The position numbers and the translations under genes are program-made. A DNA stretch of 55,219 bases from an uncultured Prevotellaceae bacterium (GTDB lineage: Bacteria; Bacteroidota; Bacteroidia; Bacteroidales; Bacteroidaceae): positions 1 through 55,219 of the forward strand of contig CACXJZ010000015.1 of the NCBI GenBank assembly GCA_902768105.1, read 5' to 3'. Position 1 is the first letter of the stretch. Each line of letters starts with the position of its first letter. Shown in pieces: positions 26,014-34,251 of this stretch. Below the pieces are notes generated by a model that was not told where the DNA came from, ran no database searches, and worked only from the letters and a program-made list of their open reading frames with translations.

Positions 26014-26072
26014 GCAAAGGTACGAATAAGTGAGGAGAAAACCAAATTATATTTGGATTTTCTTGAACGAAG
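26014..26072 (-). promoter_or_regulatory. GH51 promoter inside a dispersed promoter-bearing repeat
   Basis: Minus strand TTTG (26043-26046), 20 nt, TACCTTTG (26015-26022). The whole 59-bp segment, including an inverted repeat around CCAAATTATATTTGG, is nearly identical to 43903-43966, which carries the promoter of the thiamine receptor operon. Leader about 35 nt. Confidence 0.8.
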
Positions 26073-26083
26073 AACATACTAAT

Positions 26084-26119
26084 AACGGGTTGCACCGCCG
26101 TATTGCAGCACAACCCGTT
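26084..26119 (-). terminator. Possible terminator of the LemA/DUF2207 operon
   Basis: AACGGGTTG / CAACCCGTT, 9-bp stem with an 18-nt loop, 29-64 nt past the DUF2207 stop. There is no T-run, so termination is uncertain. Confidence 0.45.
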
Positions 26120-26147
26120 GTTTGCAGCGCTCATGGAACGCTATCGT

Positions 26148-27806
26148 TTATCTTACACCGCCGCCGGAGCCTCCGCCTGAGAAGCCTCCTCCGCCGCTGA
26201 ACGAAGCCCAGCCGCCACCGCCCGATGAGCCGGACGAGCTGCTGGCCTTTTGAACGTCGCCGATGCCCGCCAGCGTAGCGTAGGTAATAGCAGGCAGAAT
26301 GTCGGTGTTGTTCAGCTGACGATACACCTCATCCATATTCATGTATTCGGGGTTGGCGCGCATCATGTCCTTACGCACCTGCTTGGCAATGCCGAAGAGC
26401 TCGGCATAGACCAGGTAGTCCTTCCAGAGTGCTACCTCAGTGACGTGGCGCTCGTTGGCCAGCGTGAAGTCCTCGAGGAAGAGGCGCATGCCCAGCACCT
26501 CGCGGACGTTCTTCATGTCCTTGTCGCACTTGCTGATGTCGCGCGTGTTCTTGAGGTTGGTGAGGAAGGTCTCAATGGAGCCGGGGTGCTTCTTGATGTA
26601 GTTTCTCAGTTCGTTGGGCTGCAGCAGGTCGTCGTCGCTGGCAGCCTCGGCAAAGATGCTGTACAGGCGCTTCAGGAGGAAGCGGTCGGGCGTCTTCTCG
26701 TCGGTACGCAGCTCCTTGATGGCCAGCAACTGCTTGCGCTGCGGCTGACCGCCTGTAATCTTGCGCAGTCCGGTGGGCTGCACCGTATGCTCCTCAATGC
26801 GCAGTGCCCCGATGCTGATGAGCTTGAGCACCAGTGCGCTGATGAGGTTCTTGTTGTCATAAGAGATCCAGCTGTAGGAGTCGAGCACCTCGTAGCTCTT
26901 CTTCAGGCTGCCTTTGTAGGGCAGTCCGCGGAACCACATCAGGTTTTCATAGGCCTTACGGCGGTGCCACCAGACATAGGCGAGGTACCAGACAACGAAG
27001 ATGGGCGTCAGAATGATGCAGGCAGCGATAACGAGTATCCAGAAGATGTCCTCAAAGTCCATGCCGTCGCTGGAGTAGCTACTGCCCTCGAAAGCCTTCT
27101 CCCTGAGCTGTTCGAAGCTGCCTGACTCGCTCCTGCCGGGGTGCAGGAAGTCCTTTTCGAAGCGCAGCATGACAATCATGGCCTCGCTGCCCTCCATAGC
27201 CCGTGCCGTCTCAGCCACCACCGCACCTTCGCGCCACTGAATGTCGCCATCGTAGCGGAAGGCCCACATCTTCACCACCTCTTGCGGAATCTCTGAAGCC
27301 ACCTCAGAGGTAAAGGTGATCTGTGCGTGCTGGGCTGCGGGCTTGATGTCCTGTGCCACAAACATGAAGTTGAAACCGTCGGCATCGTCGTAGGCACGTA
27401 CCAGGTCGGTGACGGTGTAGCAGACGGTATAGACACGTTCACCCTCATCGCCCAGGCCCCAGCAGAGCTCGTAGCCGTCGCTCTTGGTGACGATGCCACA
27501 CTTGCCGGCCTTCCAGCTGCGGCTTTCGTCAACGTCCCATTCGCCGATATTATCGAACTCCCGTCCCGTCTCGTCATAGACGGCAAGGTCACGTACCGTG
27601 CTGCCGTTCATGAAACCCATGACGATGTAGCACTCGGTGCCGACATCGTCGATGGACATGGTGCGCACCTCGGTGATGCGTGCGTCGCCATTGTCCAGCA
27701 GCTCAACGTGGATGTCGAGGTCGTGGAGCACGGGGCCTGCCTGCATGGTCAGTGCGGCCAGCAGGAGCAATAGTGTTGCCGTGAGCTTATTTACCGAATG
27801 CGCCAT
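26148..27806 (-). CDS. DUF2207 domain membrane protein
   Basis: 552 residues from MAHSVNKL, chosen because it starts a proper signal peptide (LTATLLLLLAALTMQAG). MMKRRP at 27839 is an alternative. DUF2207-type N-terminal domain (about 25-225: VELLDNGDARITEVRTM, ITFTSEVASEIPQEVVKMWAF), a membrane segment at about 250-275 (FWILVIAACIILTPIFVVWYL), a long cytoplasmic part with winged-helix-like ALVLKLISIGALRIEE, and a Gly/Ser-rich C-terminus (SSSGSSGGGGWASFSGGGG), which is typical of this family. It overlaps the lemA stop by 20 nt, and LemA and DUF2207 genes are regular partners. Molecular role is not established; an envelope function is likely. Confidence 0.85.
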   Translation of the reverse strand: MAHSVNKLTATLLLLLAALTMQAGPVLHDLDIHVELLDNGDARITEVRTMSIDDVGTECYIVMGFMNGSTVRDLAVYDETGREFDNIGEWDVDESRSWKAGKCGIVTKSDGYELCWGLGDEGERVYTVCYTVTDLVRAYDDADGFNFMFVAQDIKPAAQHAQITFTSEVASEIPQEVVKMWAFRYDGDIQWREGAVVAETARAMEGSEAMIVMLRFEKDFLHPGRSESGSFEQLREKAFEGSSYSSDGMDFEDIFWILVIAACIILTPIFVVWYLAYVWWHRRKAYENLMWFRGLPYKGSLKKSYEVLDSYSWISYDNKNLISALVLKLISIGALRIEEHTVQPTGLRKITGGQPQRKQLLAIKELRTDEKTPDRFLLKRLYSIFAEAASDDDLLQPNELRNYIKKHPGSIETFLTNLKNTRDISKCDKDMKNVREVLGMRLFLEDFTLANERHVTEVALWKDYLVYAELFGIAKQVRKDMMRANPEYMNMDEVYRQLNNTDILPAITYATLAGIGDVQKASSSSGSSGGGGWASFSGGGGFSGGGSGGGVR

Positions 27807-28374
27807 CAATGTCAGGATAACCGGTCTTCTTTTCATCATCTACCTTCAGGTATTCCTTCTCGTCGAAGTGCAGCATGCTGGCAACCATCGATGACGGCCA
27901 CTGGCGTACCATGCGGTTCATCTTCGTGGCCGTGTCGTTATAGACCATACGGCTCATGCGGACGTTCTCCTCGTACTCCTTCATGCCGTCCATGGTCTTC
28001 ATGAACATGGAGTCGGCCTTCAGGTTGGGATAAGACTCGCTGACGGCCATCAGTCGGCCCATCACTTCACCGATGGCACTCTGCTGCTCGTTAATTTGCT
28101 GTGGTGTTTGGATGTTGCTGATGCGGCGGGCGTTGATAACCTGTGTCAGCGTTTCTGACTCATGCTTGGCATACTGTGCGGTCATCTTGACCAGGGCCTG
28201 TACAGCATCCCAACGAGAGTTCAGCTGAACGGCAATCTGGCTGGTGGCGTTCTTGCACAACTCGTCGAGACTGACGAGCTTGCGCTGGGTCATCACGAAG
28301 TACGCTGCAATGGCAATAGCCAGCACAACAAGACCTAAAATAAGTAGGATTACAATGATTAATAATGCTTCCAT
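27787..28374 (-). CDS. lemA: LemA family protein
   Basis: 195 residues. One N-terminal membrane span (about 2-27: EALLIIVILLILGLVVLAIAIAAYFVM) then an all-helical LemA domain with family features: KLVSLDELCKNATSQIAVQLNSRWDAVQALVKM, ESYPNLKADSMFMKTMDGMKEYEENVRMSRMVYND, HFDEKEYL. The last motif is usually FxxxxYF-like. The short cytoplasm-lining helices suggest a membrane-associated scaffold. It is the first gene of a two-gene operon with DUF2207; TAATTTTG at 28412-28419 (minus) could be its -7 box. Confidence 0.9.
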   Translation of the reverse strand: MEALLIIVILLILGLVVLAIAIAAYFVMTQRKLVSLDELCKNATSQIAVQLNSRWDAVQALVKMTAQYAKHESETLTQVINARRISNIQTPQQINEQQSAIGEVMGRLMAVSESYPNLKADSMFMKTMDGMKEYEENVRMSRMVYNDTATKMNRMVRQWPSSMVASMLHFDEKEYLKVDDEKKTGYPDIDGAFGK

Positions 28375-28429
28375 AATGGGTAATTTTAAAAGTTAAAGAA
28401 TGATTTTGGGGCAAAATTACAAAATATTT

Positions 28430-28457
28430 ATGAATTATGAATTATGAATTATAAATT
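28430..28457. repeat. Four tandem 7-bp units (ATGAATT)
   Basis: ATGAATT three times, then ATAAATT, immediately upstream of the -7 box of the ABC ATPase gene and covering its -33 position. Confidence 0.7.
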
Positions 28458-28463
28458 ATTTCG

Positions 28464-28471
28464 TATCTTTG
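28464..28471 (+). promoter_or_regulatory. -7 box only 8 nt before the ATPase start codon
   Basis: TATCTTTG followed by eight bases and the ATG at 28480. With this spacing the transcript would begin a few bases before, or at, the start codon. It also excludes the upstream ATG at 28444 as start. Confidence 0.6.
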
Positions 28472-28479
28472 TCGCAAAA

Positions 28480-29283
28480 ATGACGTCATTAGCATCCATC
28501 AAGCTGCAGAAGCTATGCATTGGCTACCGGGCAAAAGGCAATGAGAAGACCGTTGCACAAAACATCTCGGCGGCTATCTTCCCAGGTGAACTGACGTGTC
28601 TGCTGGGACAGAACGGCATCGGTAAATCGACGCTGCTACGTACCCTGTCGGCCTTTCAGAACGCCCTGGACGGGGAGGTGCTACTGACTGACAAGGACGG
28701 CAAGGAGCGACGGCTTACGGAGCTTACGGACAAGGAGCTGAGCCGACTGATTGGTGTGGTGCTGACCGAAAAGCCTGACGTGCGCAACATGACGGCCCGT
28801 GAACTGGTGGACCTGGGACGATCGCCCTATACGGGTTTCTGGGGAGGGTTGACGGCTGACGATAAGGAGGTGGTCAGCGCTGCCTTGAAGCAGGTGGGCA
28901 TAGAGTCGCTGGCAGAGCGGCCCGTGCACACGCTGAGTGACGGTGAGCGCCAGAAGGTGATGATAGCCAAGGCGCTGGCACAGGAGACACCCGTTATCTT
29001 CCTGGATGAACCGACGGCTTTTCTGGACTTTCCGAGTAAGGTTGACATGATGCAGCTACTCGGCCGACTGGCCCATGAGCAGCAGAAGACAATCTTTCTC
29101 TCGACGCACGATGTGGAGCTGGCGCTGCAGACGGCCGACCGTATCTGGGTGATGGAAGCAGGGGGCATCAGCATCGGTACTCCCCAGCAGCTGGCCGAAG
29201 ACGGAACGCTCAGCCGCTTCATAGAGCGGAAGGGCATCTCCTTTGACAAACAGACAATGACTATTCACGTAAATCACAATTGA
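28480..29283 (+). CDS. ABC transporter ATP-binding protein, iron-siderophore/cobalamin type, without its permease
   Basis: 267 residues from MTSLASIKLQ. Complete ATPase: Walker A GQNGIGKST, signature LSDGERQ, Walker B VIFLDEP, H-loop STHD. The order and the GRSPYTGFWGGLT stretch after the Q-loop region are typical of FecE/BtuD/FhuC-type ATPases of class II importers. No permease or binding-protein gene is next to it, so its partners must be encoded elsewhere. Three nt downstream is a CobD-like aminotransferase gene, which makes corrinoid uptake or salvage the best guess. A near-leaderless start is suggested by the promoter position. Confidence 0.88.
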   Translation: MTSLASIKLQKLCIGYRAKGNEKTVAQNISAAIFPGELTCLLGQNGIGKSTLLRTLSAFQNALDGEVLLTDKDGKERRLTELTDKELSRLIGVVLTEKPDVRNMTARELVDLGRSPYTGFWGGLTADDKEVVSAALKQVGIESLAERPVHTLSDGERQKVMIAKALAQETPVIFLDEPTAFLDFPSKVDMMQLLGRLAHEQQKTIFLSTHDVELALQTADRIWVMEAGGISIGTPQQLAEDGTLSRFIERKGISFDKQTMTIHVNHN

Positions 29284-29286
29284 GCG

Positions 29287-30276
29287 ATGGTAGATTTTAG
29301 TTCGAACGTTTATAACTTTGCCAATCAGGAGCAATTGAGAGTGCACCTGATGCGGGAGATGTTCTGCATCCACCATTATCCCCCGAAGGAACCGGTAGAA
29401 CTGGAGGAGATATTGGCTAAGAAACTGGAAATCCCTGTTGATTGTGTATTGGTGACGAACGGCTGCACAGAGGCCATATTCCTCCTGGCGCAGCTCTTTC
29501 AGGGTCATGCCAGCGTGATACCGCAGCCGACGTTCAGCGCATACGTGAATGCCTGTCGCATACATCATCACACCATCAGTTTTGAGAAAACCGACGAGCT
29601 GACACACCTGTCAGACGACCGCCTCTACTGGATATGCAACCCAAACAGTCCGTCGGGTAATGTGCTCATGAAAGGCTTTCTGGACTATGTGGTACGTCGT
29701 AGCAAGAATCATCACTTCATTGTTGACCAGTCGTATGAGCACTTCACGCGTGCAGGACTCTTTGTCCCGAAAGAGGTGACAGACCTGCCCAATCTGATAC
29801 TGCTGCATTCACTGTCGAAGCAGTATTCCATTCCCGGACTGCGACTGGGGTATGTGACGGCCTGTCCTGCCATCATCCAGCAGTTACGTGCCATCCGGCA
29901 GCCCTGGTCTGTGAATGCCCTGGCGATAGAGGCTGGCAAATGGCTGTTGGAGAACGTGGAAGCAAGCATTCCTGACTTGGATGCCTACTTGAGGGAAGCA
30001 GGACGCTTGCGGAGTGAGTTGCGTAAGATTAAGGGTGTTCGTGTGTTTGAGACGAAAAGCTGCTACATGCTGTGCCAGTTGGATAAGGTGACGGCAGTGG
30101 AGCTCAAGGAATATCTGCTCAATGAACATGGCATGCTGATCAAGGACTGTAGTGATTTCTCAGGACTCTCACGCTATTTCTTCCGTGTGACGGCGCAGAC
30201 TCCGGAGGCAGATGACAAGTTGATAGCTGCTATCAGGAATTATATGGAAAATCAAAATAAAAGCATACAGATATGA
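29287..30276 (+). CDS. PLP-dependent class I/II aminotransferase, CobD/HisC-like
   Basis: 329 residues, slightly shorter than histidinol-phosphate aminotransferase. It shows the fold-type I pattern: VTNGCTEAIFLLAQLF, IPQPTFSAYVNACR, YWICNPNSPSGNVL (Asn binding the cofactor ring), FIVDQSYEHF (Asp), HSLSKQYSIPGLRLGYV (Schiff-base Lys) and FFRVTAQ near the end (Arg binding the substrate carboxylate). The closest family seems to be L-threonine-O-3-phosphate decarboxylase (CobD) of cobalamin side-chain synthesis, or HisC. The neighbouring cobalamin-type ATPase favours CobD. The stop overlaps the yicC start by 4 nt. Confidence 0.8.
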   Translation: MVDFSSNVYNFANQEQLRVHLMREMFCIHHYPPKEPVELEEILAKKLEIPVDCVLVTNGCTEAIFLLAQLFQGHASVIPQPTFSAYVNACRIHHHTISFEKTDELTHLSDDRLYWICNPNSPSGNVLMKGFLDYVVRRSKNHHFIVDQSYEHFTRAGLFVPKEVTDLPNLILLHSLSKQYSIPGLRLGYVTACPAIIQQLRAIRQPWSVNALAIEAGKWLLENVEASIPDLDAYLREAGRLRSELRKIKGVRVFETKSCYMLCQLDKVTAVELKEYLLNEHGMLIKDCSDFSGLSRYFFRVTAQTPEADDKLIAAIRNYMENQNKSIQI

Positions 30277-31151
30277 TACAATCAATGACTGGCTACGGCA
30301 AGGCTGTCGTAGCCTACAAGGACAAGAAAATCAATGTAGAAGTAAAATCACTTAACTCAAAACAGCTTGACCTGCAGACGCGCATAGCACCGCTCTACCG
30401 TGAGAAGGAGATGGAAATACGCCAGATGGTCAGCGAGGCGCTGTTGCGTGGAAAGGTGGACTTCAGTCTTTGGGTAGAGAAGGACAGCATCGTGGATGCC
30501 ACCCCCGTGAATGGTGCGCTCATGGAGAACTACTACCAGCAGTTGCGTGACATCGCCCAGCGCATAGGTATCCCTGAACCCCAGGACTGGATATACACCC
30601 TGACGCATATGCCTGACGTGCTGACGAAGACCGAGTGTGAGGTGCTCAGTGACGAAGAGTGGGCTGTGGCTCGCGCTGCTGTTGTCGAAGCATTGGCTGC
30701 ACTGGTCGATTTCCGTCGGCAGGAGGGTGCTGCGCTGGAGCGTAAGTTCGCTGAGAAGATTGACAACATTGAACAGCTGTTGCACGACATTGAGCCGTGG
30801 GAGAAGCAACGCGTGGAGAAGATTCGTGCCCGCATCATCGACGGTCTGAAGCAGATCCCCGAGGCTGATTACGACAAGAACCGTCTGGAGCAGGAACTCA
30901 TCTACTACATTGAGAAGCTTGACATCAGCGAGGAGAAGCAGCGTCTGACCAACCACCTGCGCTATTTCCGTGAGACGATGGCGGAGCCGGCTGGCGGTCA
31001 GGGCAAGAAATTAGGCTTCATTGCTCAGGAAATGGGACGTGAGATCAATACTACCGGCTCGAAGTCGAACCAGGCAGAAATGCAGAACATCGTCGTTAAG
31101 ATGAAGGACGAACTGGAGCAAATCAAGGAACAGGTCCTGAATGCGTTGTAG
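30273..31151 (+). CDS. yicC: YicC family endoribonuclease/stress protein
   Basis: 292 residues, the normal length. YicC_N domain begins MIQSMTGYGKAV with KINVEVKSLNSKQLDLQTRI and LRGKVDFSLWVE. The C-terminal DUF1732-type domain contains EADYDKNRLEQELIYYIEKLDISEEKQRLTNHLRYF and GKKLGFIAQEMGREINTTGSKSN. The family acts on small RNAs and mRNA in other bacteria. It precedes gmk by 15 nt; yicC-gmk-nadD is a widely conserved order in Bacteroidota. Confidence 0.95.
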   Translation: MIQSMTGYGKAVVAYKDKKINVEVKSLNSKQLDLQTRIAPLYREKEMEIRQMVSEALLRGKVDFSLWVEKDSIVDATPVNGALMENYYQQLRDIAQRIGIPEPQDWIYTLTHMPDVLTKTECEVLSDEEWAVARAAVVEALAALVDFRRQEGAALERKFAEKIDNIEQLLHDIEPWEKQRVEKIRARIIDGLKQIPEADYDKNRLEQELIYYIEKLDISEEKQRLTNHLRYFRETMAEPAGGQGKKLGFIAQEMGREINTTGSKSNQAEMQNIVVKMKDELEQIKEQVLNAL

Positions 31152-31166
31152 AAACCCGAATGAGAT

Positions 31167-31742
31167 ATGAATAGAGGTAAATTACTGATTGTAAGCGCCC
31201 CCTCGGGCAGTGGGAAGTCAACCATTGTGCAGTGGCTGATGAAGGAACATCCTGAGTTGAATTTGTATTTCTCCATTTCCTGTACCTCCCGGCCACCGAG
31301 GGGAACGGAGCAGAATGGGGTGGAATATTTCTTTCTGACGGAGGAAGAGTTTCGGAAGAAGATTGAGGACGACGAGTTCCTGGAGTACGAGGAGGTGTAT
31401 GCCGGCCGTTTTTACGGTACGCTGAAACAGCAGGTGGAACGGCAGTTGGAGGCCGGTCAGAATGTGGTGTTCGACGTTGACGTGAAGGGTGGCGTGAACA
31501 TCAAGAAATACTACGGTGACCGTGCTATGAGCCTGTTTATCAAACCACCATCGGTGGAAGAGTTGCGCCGTCGTTTGGAAGGTCGGGGAACGGACACGCC
31601 GGAGGCCATAGAAAACCGTCTGGCCAAGGCGGAATATGAGTTGACCTTTGCACCGCAGTTCGACCGTGTAGTTGTCAATGATGACTTGGAGACAGCGAAG
31701 CAGGAAGCCTTACAGTTAGTGAGTCATTTCCTGAATAGCTGA
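31167..31742 (+). CDS. gmk: Guanylate kinase
   Basis: 191 residues. P-loop SAPSGSGKST at about 9-18, the GMP-binding segment FSISCTSRPPRGTEQNGVEYFF with Arg and Glu/Tyr residues, and DVDVKGGVNIKKYY. It converts GMP and ATP to GDP and ADP, an essential step of guanine nucleotide synthesis in the cytoplasm. It is part of the yicC-gmk-nadD run and has normal length. Confidence 0.97.
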   Translation: MNRGKLLIVSAPSGSGKSTIVQWLMKEHPELNLYFSISCTSRPPRGTEQNGVEYFFLTEEEFRKKIEDDEFLEYEEVYAGRFYGTLKQQVERQLEAGQNVVFDVDVKGGVNIKKYYGDRAMSLFIKPPSVEELRRRLEGRGTDTPEAIENRLAKAEYELTFAPQFDRVVVNDDLETAKQEALQLVSHFLNS

Positions 31743-31767
31743 TAAATAGATAATACGATAATCGTAG

Positions 31768-32358
31768 ATGAAACAGGTCGGTCTCTTCGGTGGTTCGTTC
31801 GACCCCATACATGTCGGACACGTGGCATTGGCTAAAGGCATATTGGAACAATGTCATCTGGACGAGGTGTGGTTGATGGTGTCACCACAGAACCCGTTGA
31901 AACAGCAGAGTGACCTGTCGGACGACCAGACACGCTTTGAGATGGCGCAGCTGGCATTGGAAGACGTGCCGGGCGTGAAGGCCTGCGACTATGAGTTCCA
32001 GTTGTCCAAGCCGTCATACACCTGGAACACGCTGCAGCACCTGCGGAAAGACTACCCCGACACAGCATTCACGCTGATTGTTGGCGGCGACAACTGGGCA
32101 CGTTTCGAGCGTTGGTACCACTGGAAGGACATCCTCAGAAACCACCGCGTGGTGGTATATCCCCGCTCCCCGTATCCTGGAACCGTCGAGCTGCCCCTTA
32201 TCGACGTGTCCAGCACCGAAATACGCCGCCGTGTGCGTGTTGGTCAGTCCATCGACGGACTGGTGCCGGAACAGGTGGCTGCCTACATCAAAAAACGAGG
32301 ACTCTATACCTCTCCCATCCTCCCCCAAGGGGAGGAGAACCTTTACGGGCAACGATAA
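31768..32358 (+). CDS. nadD: Nicotinate-nucleotide adenylyltransferase
   Basis: 196 residues. Nucleotidyltransferase motifs GGSFDPIHVGHVALA (HxGH at about 15-18) and DVSSTEIRRRV near the end (SSTxIR). It forms NaAD from nicotinate mononucleotide and ATP in NAD synthesis. The enzyme normally ends soon after the IKKRGLY helix. Here the last residues (TSPILPQGEENLYGQR) come from one arm of a GC-rich repeat (32311-32340), so the C-terminus has been replaced or lengthened. Confidence 0.95.
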   Translation: MKQVGLFGGSFDPIHVGHVALAKGILEQCHLDEVWLMVSPQNPLKQQSDLSDDQTRFEMAQLALEDVPGVKACDYEFQLSKPSYTWNTLQHLRKDYPDTAFTLIVGGDNWARFERWYHWKDILRNHRVVVYPRSPYPGTVELPLIDVSSTEIRRRVRVGQSIDGLVPEQVAAYIKKRGLYTSPILPQGEENLYGQR

Positions 32359-32438
32359 TAATTATTTATGGCAGAAGAAACAAAAGACACGAGTCTGTTG
32401 AAGAGTTCCTCCCCTTGGGGGAGGTTAGGAGGGGTTGT
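32311..32438. repeat. Two facing GC-rich repeat arms at the nadD / phosphoethanolamine transferase junction
   Basis: CCTCCCCCAAGGGGAGG (about 32319-32335) and CTCCCCTTGGGGGAGGTTAGGAGGGG (about 32409-32434) form an inverted pair. The first encodes the nadD C-terminus, the second residues SSPWGRLGGVVG of the next protein. Confidence 0.7.
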
Positions 32439-34251
32439 AGGGTATGTCGCCTTCTTCTTCAAGCCCATACAGGAGAACTTCGTGTTCTTCGTCTGTATGT
32501 TTGCGTTGGGCTACCTGTGTACGCAGTTGGAGATTACCCTCCACCTGGCAGGAGCCAAGCCCTACGAGCTGTCTGCGCCGGAATTGTTTCTTGACCTTTA
32601 CGTGCTTTGTTTCCTCCTGATGTGGATACCGGAGAAGGTGCGCCGTTGGGTGCGCTGGGTTGTCGCTGTCGTGCTCTATGCCATAGCTGCAGTCGATATG
32701 TTCTGCTATGTACGCTTCGAATCGACGCTCACACCCACCATGCTGATGCTTGCCAATGAGACCGACGGTCGTGAGGCTAGCGAGTTCTTCCACGCTTATG
32801 TTGGCTGGGACATCCTCTTGACCAAAGTAGGGTGGGTGGTGCTCATCTTTGTGGTGCATGTCATCTGGAGCATGATTGTAACGATGTACGAGGCGCGAAG
32901 AGCGAAATGCGAAACAAAAGGAAATCTCGTACCCCGTACCTCGTACCTCGTAGCTCGAATCATTCTTTCTATACTCATCGTCATCTGTCTCATCTCTTCT
33001 TATTTGGACGTTCGCGACAACAAGGCATCTATGCTGCGTCTGTTCAGTCACGACACCATTGGCGAGGTGGAGCACGACCTGACACGGCGCGATGCTGCCA
33101 CGCTCTATCTGCCCGTCTATCGGTTTGCCTTCAGCGTCTATGCCAATCACTTGGCAGGTAAGCAGTTGGACCAGGTGATTGCCCATAGTGAACAGATTAC
33201 GGTGGATAGCTGTTCGTTCCGCACGCCTCAGATTGTCATGATTATCGGTGAGAGCTATAACCGCTACCACTCGCAGCTCTACGGCTACGACAAGCCGACG
33301 TCACCCCGACAGCTGCAGCGGGCACAGGACAGTACGCTCATTGCTTTCACCGATGTGGTGGCATGCTGGAACCTGACGAGCTATGCCTTCAAGCATTTCC
33401 TGTCGCTGCATGCCATCGGTGACGAGGGCGACTGGTGTGACGCACCTATGTTCCCGGAGATTTTCCGCAAGGCAGGTTACAAGGTGATGTTCCTGACGAA
33501 TCAGTTTATGTCGAAGGCTGGTGAGAAGGTCTATGACTTCAGCGGCGGTTTCTTTCTGAACAACCCCGAGCTGAGTGCCCACCTGTTTGATGAGCGTAAC
33601 AACAAACTCTATCGTTATGACGAAGGACTGTTGAATACAGAAGCCATGAACTCACCGATAGCTGCTGGTCAAGAGCCAGAAGCCAAGAGCCCCAAGCTTG
33701 TTATCTATCACCTCATGGGCCAGCATGTGGATTATGTGGCCCGTTTCCCCAAACAGCGTAAATGGTTTACGACTGCTGACTATCAGCGTCCAGACTTGAA
33801 TCAGGAACAACTGCAGTGTCTGGCTGACTACGATAATGCTACCGCCTATAACGACTCGGTGGTCGATGCCATCATCCAGCGTTATGAAGGAGAAGATGCG
33901 GTGGTTGTCTATATGCCCGACCACGGGGAAGAGTGTTTCAATCCGCCGATGAAGTTCCACGGCCGACTGCACTCCACGAAGATTGACCGTCGGTTGGCCC
34001 GGGAGGAGTTTGACATACCCTTCTGGATATGGTGCTCACCCAAGAACCGTGAGCTACATCCTGACATCTATAAGTCGGTAAAGGCCGCTCGCGAACGGCC
34101 GTTCATGACCGATAACCTGCCTCATCTGCTGTTAGGCCTGGCAGGTATTCACACCAAGGACTACCGGCCTGACTATGACCTGCTCTCACCGCAGTTCGAC
34201 AGGAAACGTCCCCGAATGCTCAAGAATCAGACAGACTATGATCAATTATAA
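32368..34251 (+). CDS. Phosphoethanolamine transferase-like sulfatase-fold membrane enzyme
   Basis: 627 residues. Cytoplasmic start, then five likely membrane spans between about 30 and 215, then a periplasmic alkaline-phosphatase-fold domain (about 285-590). Visible family motifs are IVMIIGESYNRYHSQLYGY (metal-binding Glu and Ser/Asn segment), CWNLTSYAFKHFLSLHA (region of the nucleophile Thr), LVIYHLMGQHVDY, VVVYMPDHGEE (metal-binding Asp-His) and FHGRLHS. EptA/C-like enzymes add phosphoethanolamine to lipid A or core sugars. Three micro-repeats are inserted in frame: SSPWGRLGG at the start, ARRAKCETKGNLVPRTSYLVAR between membrane spans, and GQEPEAKSPKL in a periplasmic loop. It is in the envelope part of the long plus-strand operon. 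Confidence 0.88.
   Translation: MAEETKDTSLLKSSSPWGRLGGVVGYVAFFFKPIQENFVFFVCMFALGYLCTQLEITLHLAGAKPYELSAPELFLDLYVLCFLLMWIPEKVRRWVRWVVAVVLYAIAAVDMFCYVRFESTLTPTMLMLANETDGREASEFFHAYVGWDILLTKVGWVVLIFVVHVIWSMIVTMYEARRAKCETKGNLVPRTSYLVARIILSILIVICLISSYLDVRDNKASMLRLFSHDTIGEVEHDLTRRDAATLYLPVYRFAFSVYANHLAGKQLDQVIAHSEQITVDSCSFRTPQIVMIIGESYNRYHSQLYGYDKPTSPRQLQRAQDSTLIAFTDVVACWNLTSYAFKHFLSLHAIGDEGDWCDAPMFPEIFRKAGYKVMFLTNQFMSKAGEKVYDFSGGFFLNNPELSAHLFDERNNKLYRYDEGLLNTEAMNSPIAAGQEPEAKSPKLVIYHLMGQHVDYVARFPKQRKWFTTADYQRPDLNQEQLQCLADYDNATAYNDSVVDAIIQRYEGEDAVVVYMPDHGEECFNPPMKFHGRLHSTKIDRRLAREEFDIPFWIWCSPKNRELHPDIYKSVKAARERPFMTDNLPHLLLGLAGIHTKDYRPDYDLLSPQFDRKRPRMLKNQTDYDQL
32885..32958. repeat. TACGAGG/GCGAAGA-type micro-repeat pair in the phosphoethanolamine transferase gene
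   Basis: TACGAGGCGCGAAGAGCGAAATGCGA and TCGTACCCCGTACCTCGTACCTCGTAGCTCG are inverted relative to each other. They encode EARRAKCE and LVPRTSYLVAR in a loop between membrane spans. Confidence 0.65.
33661..33698. repeat. AAGAGCCAGAAGCC micro-repeat
   Basis: Encodes AGQEPEAKSPK between two conserved blocks of the transferase domain. Confidence 0.55.
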
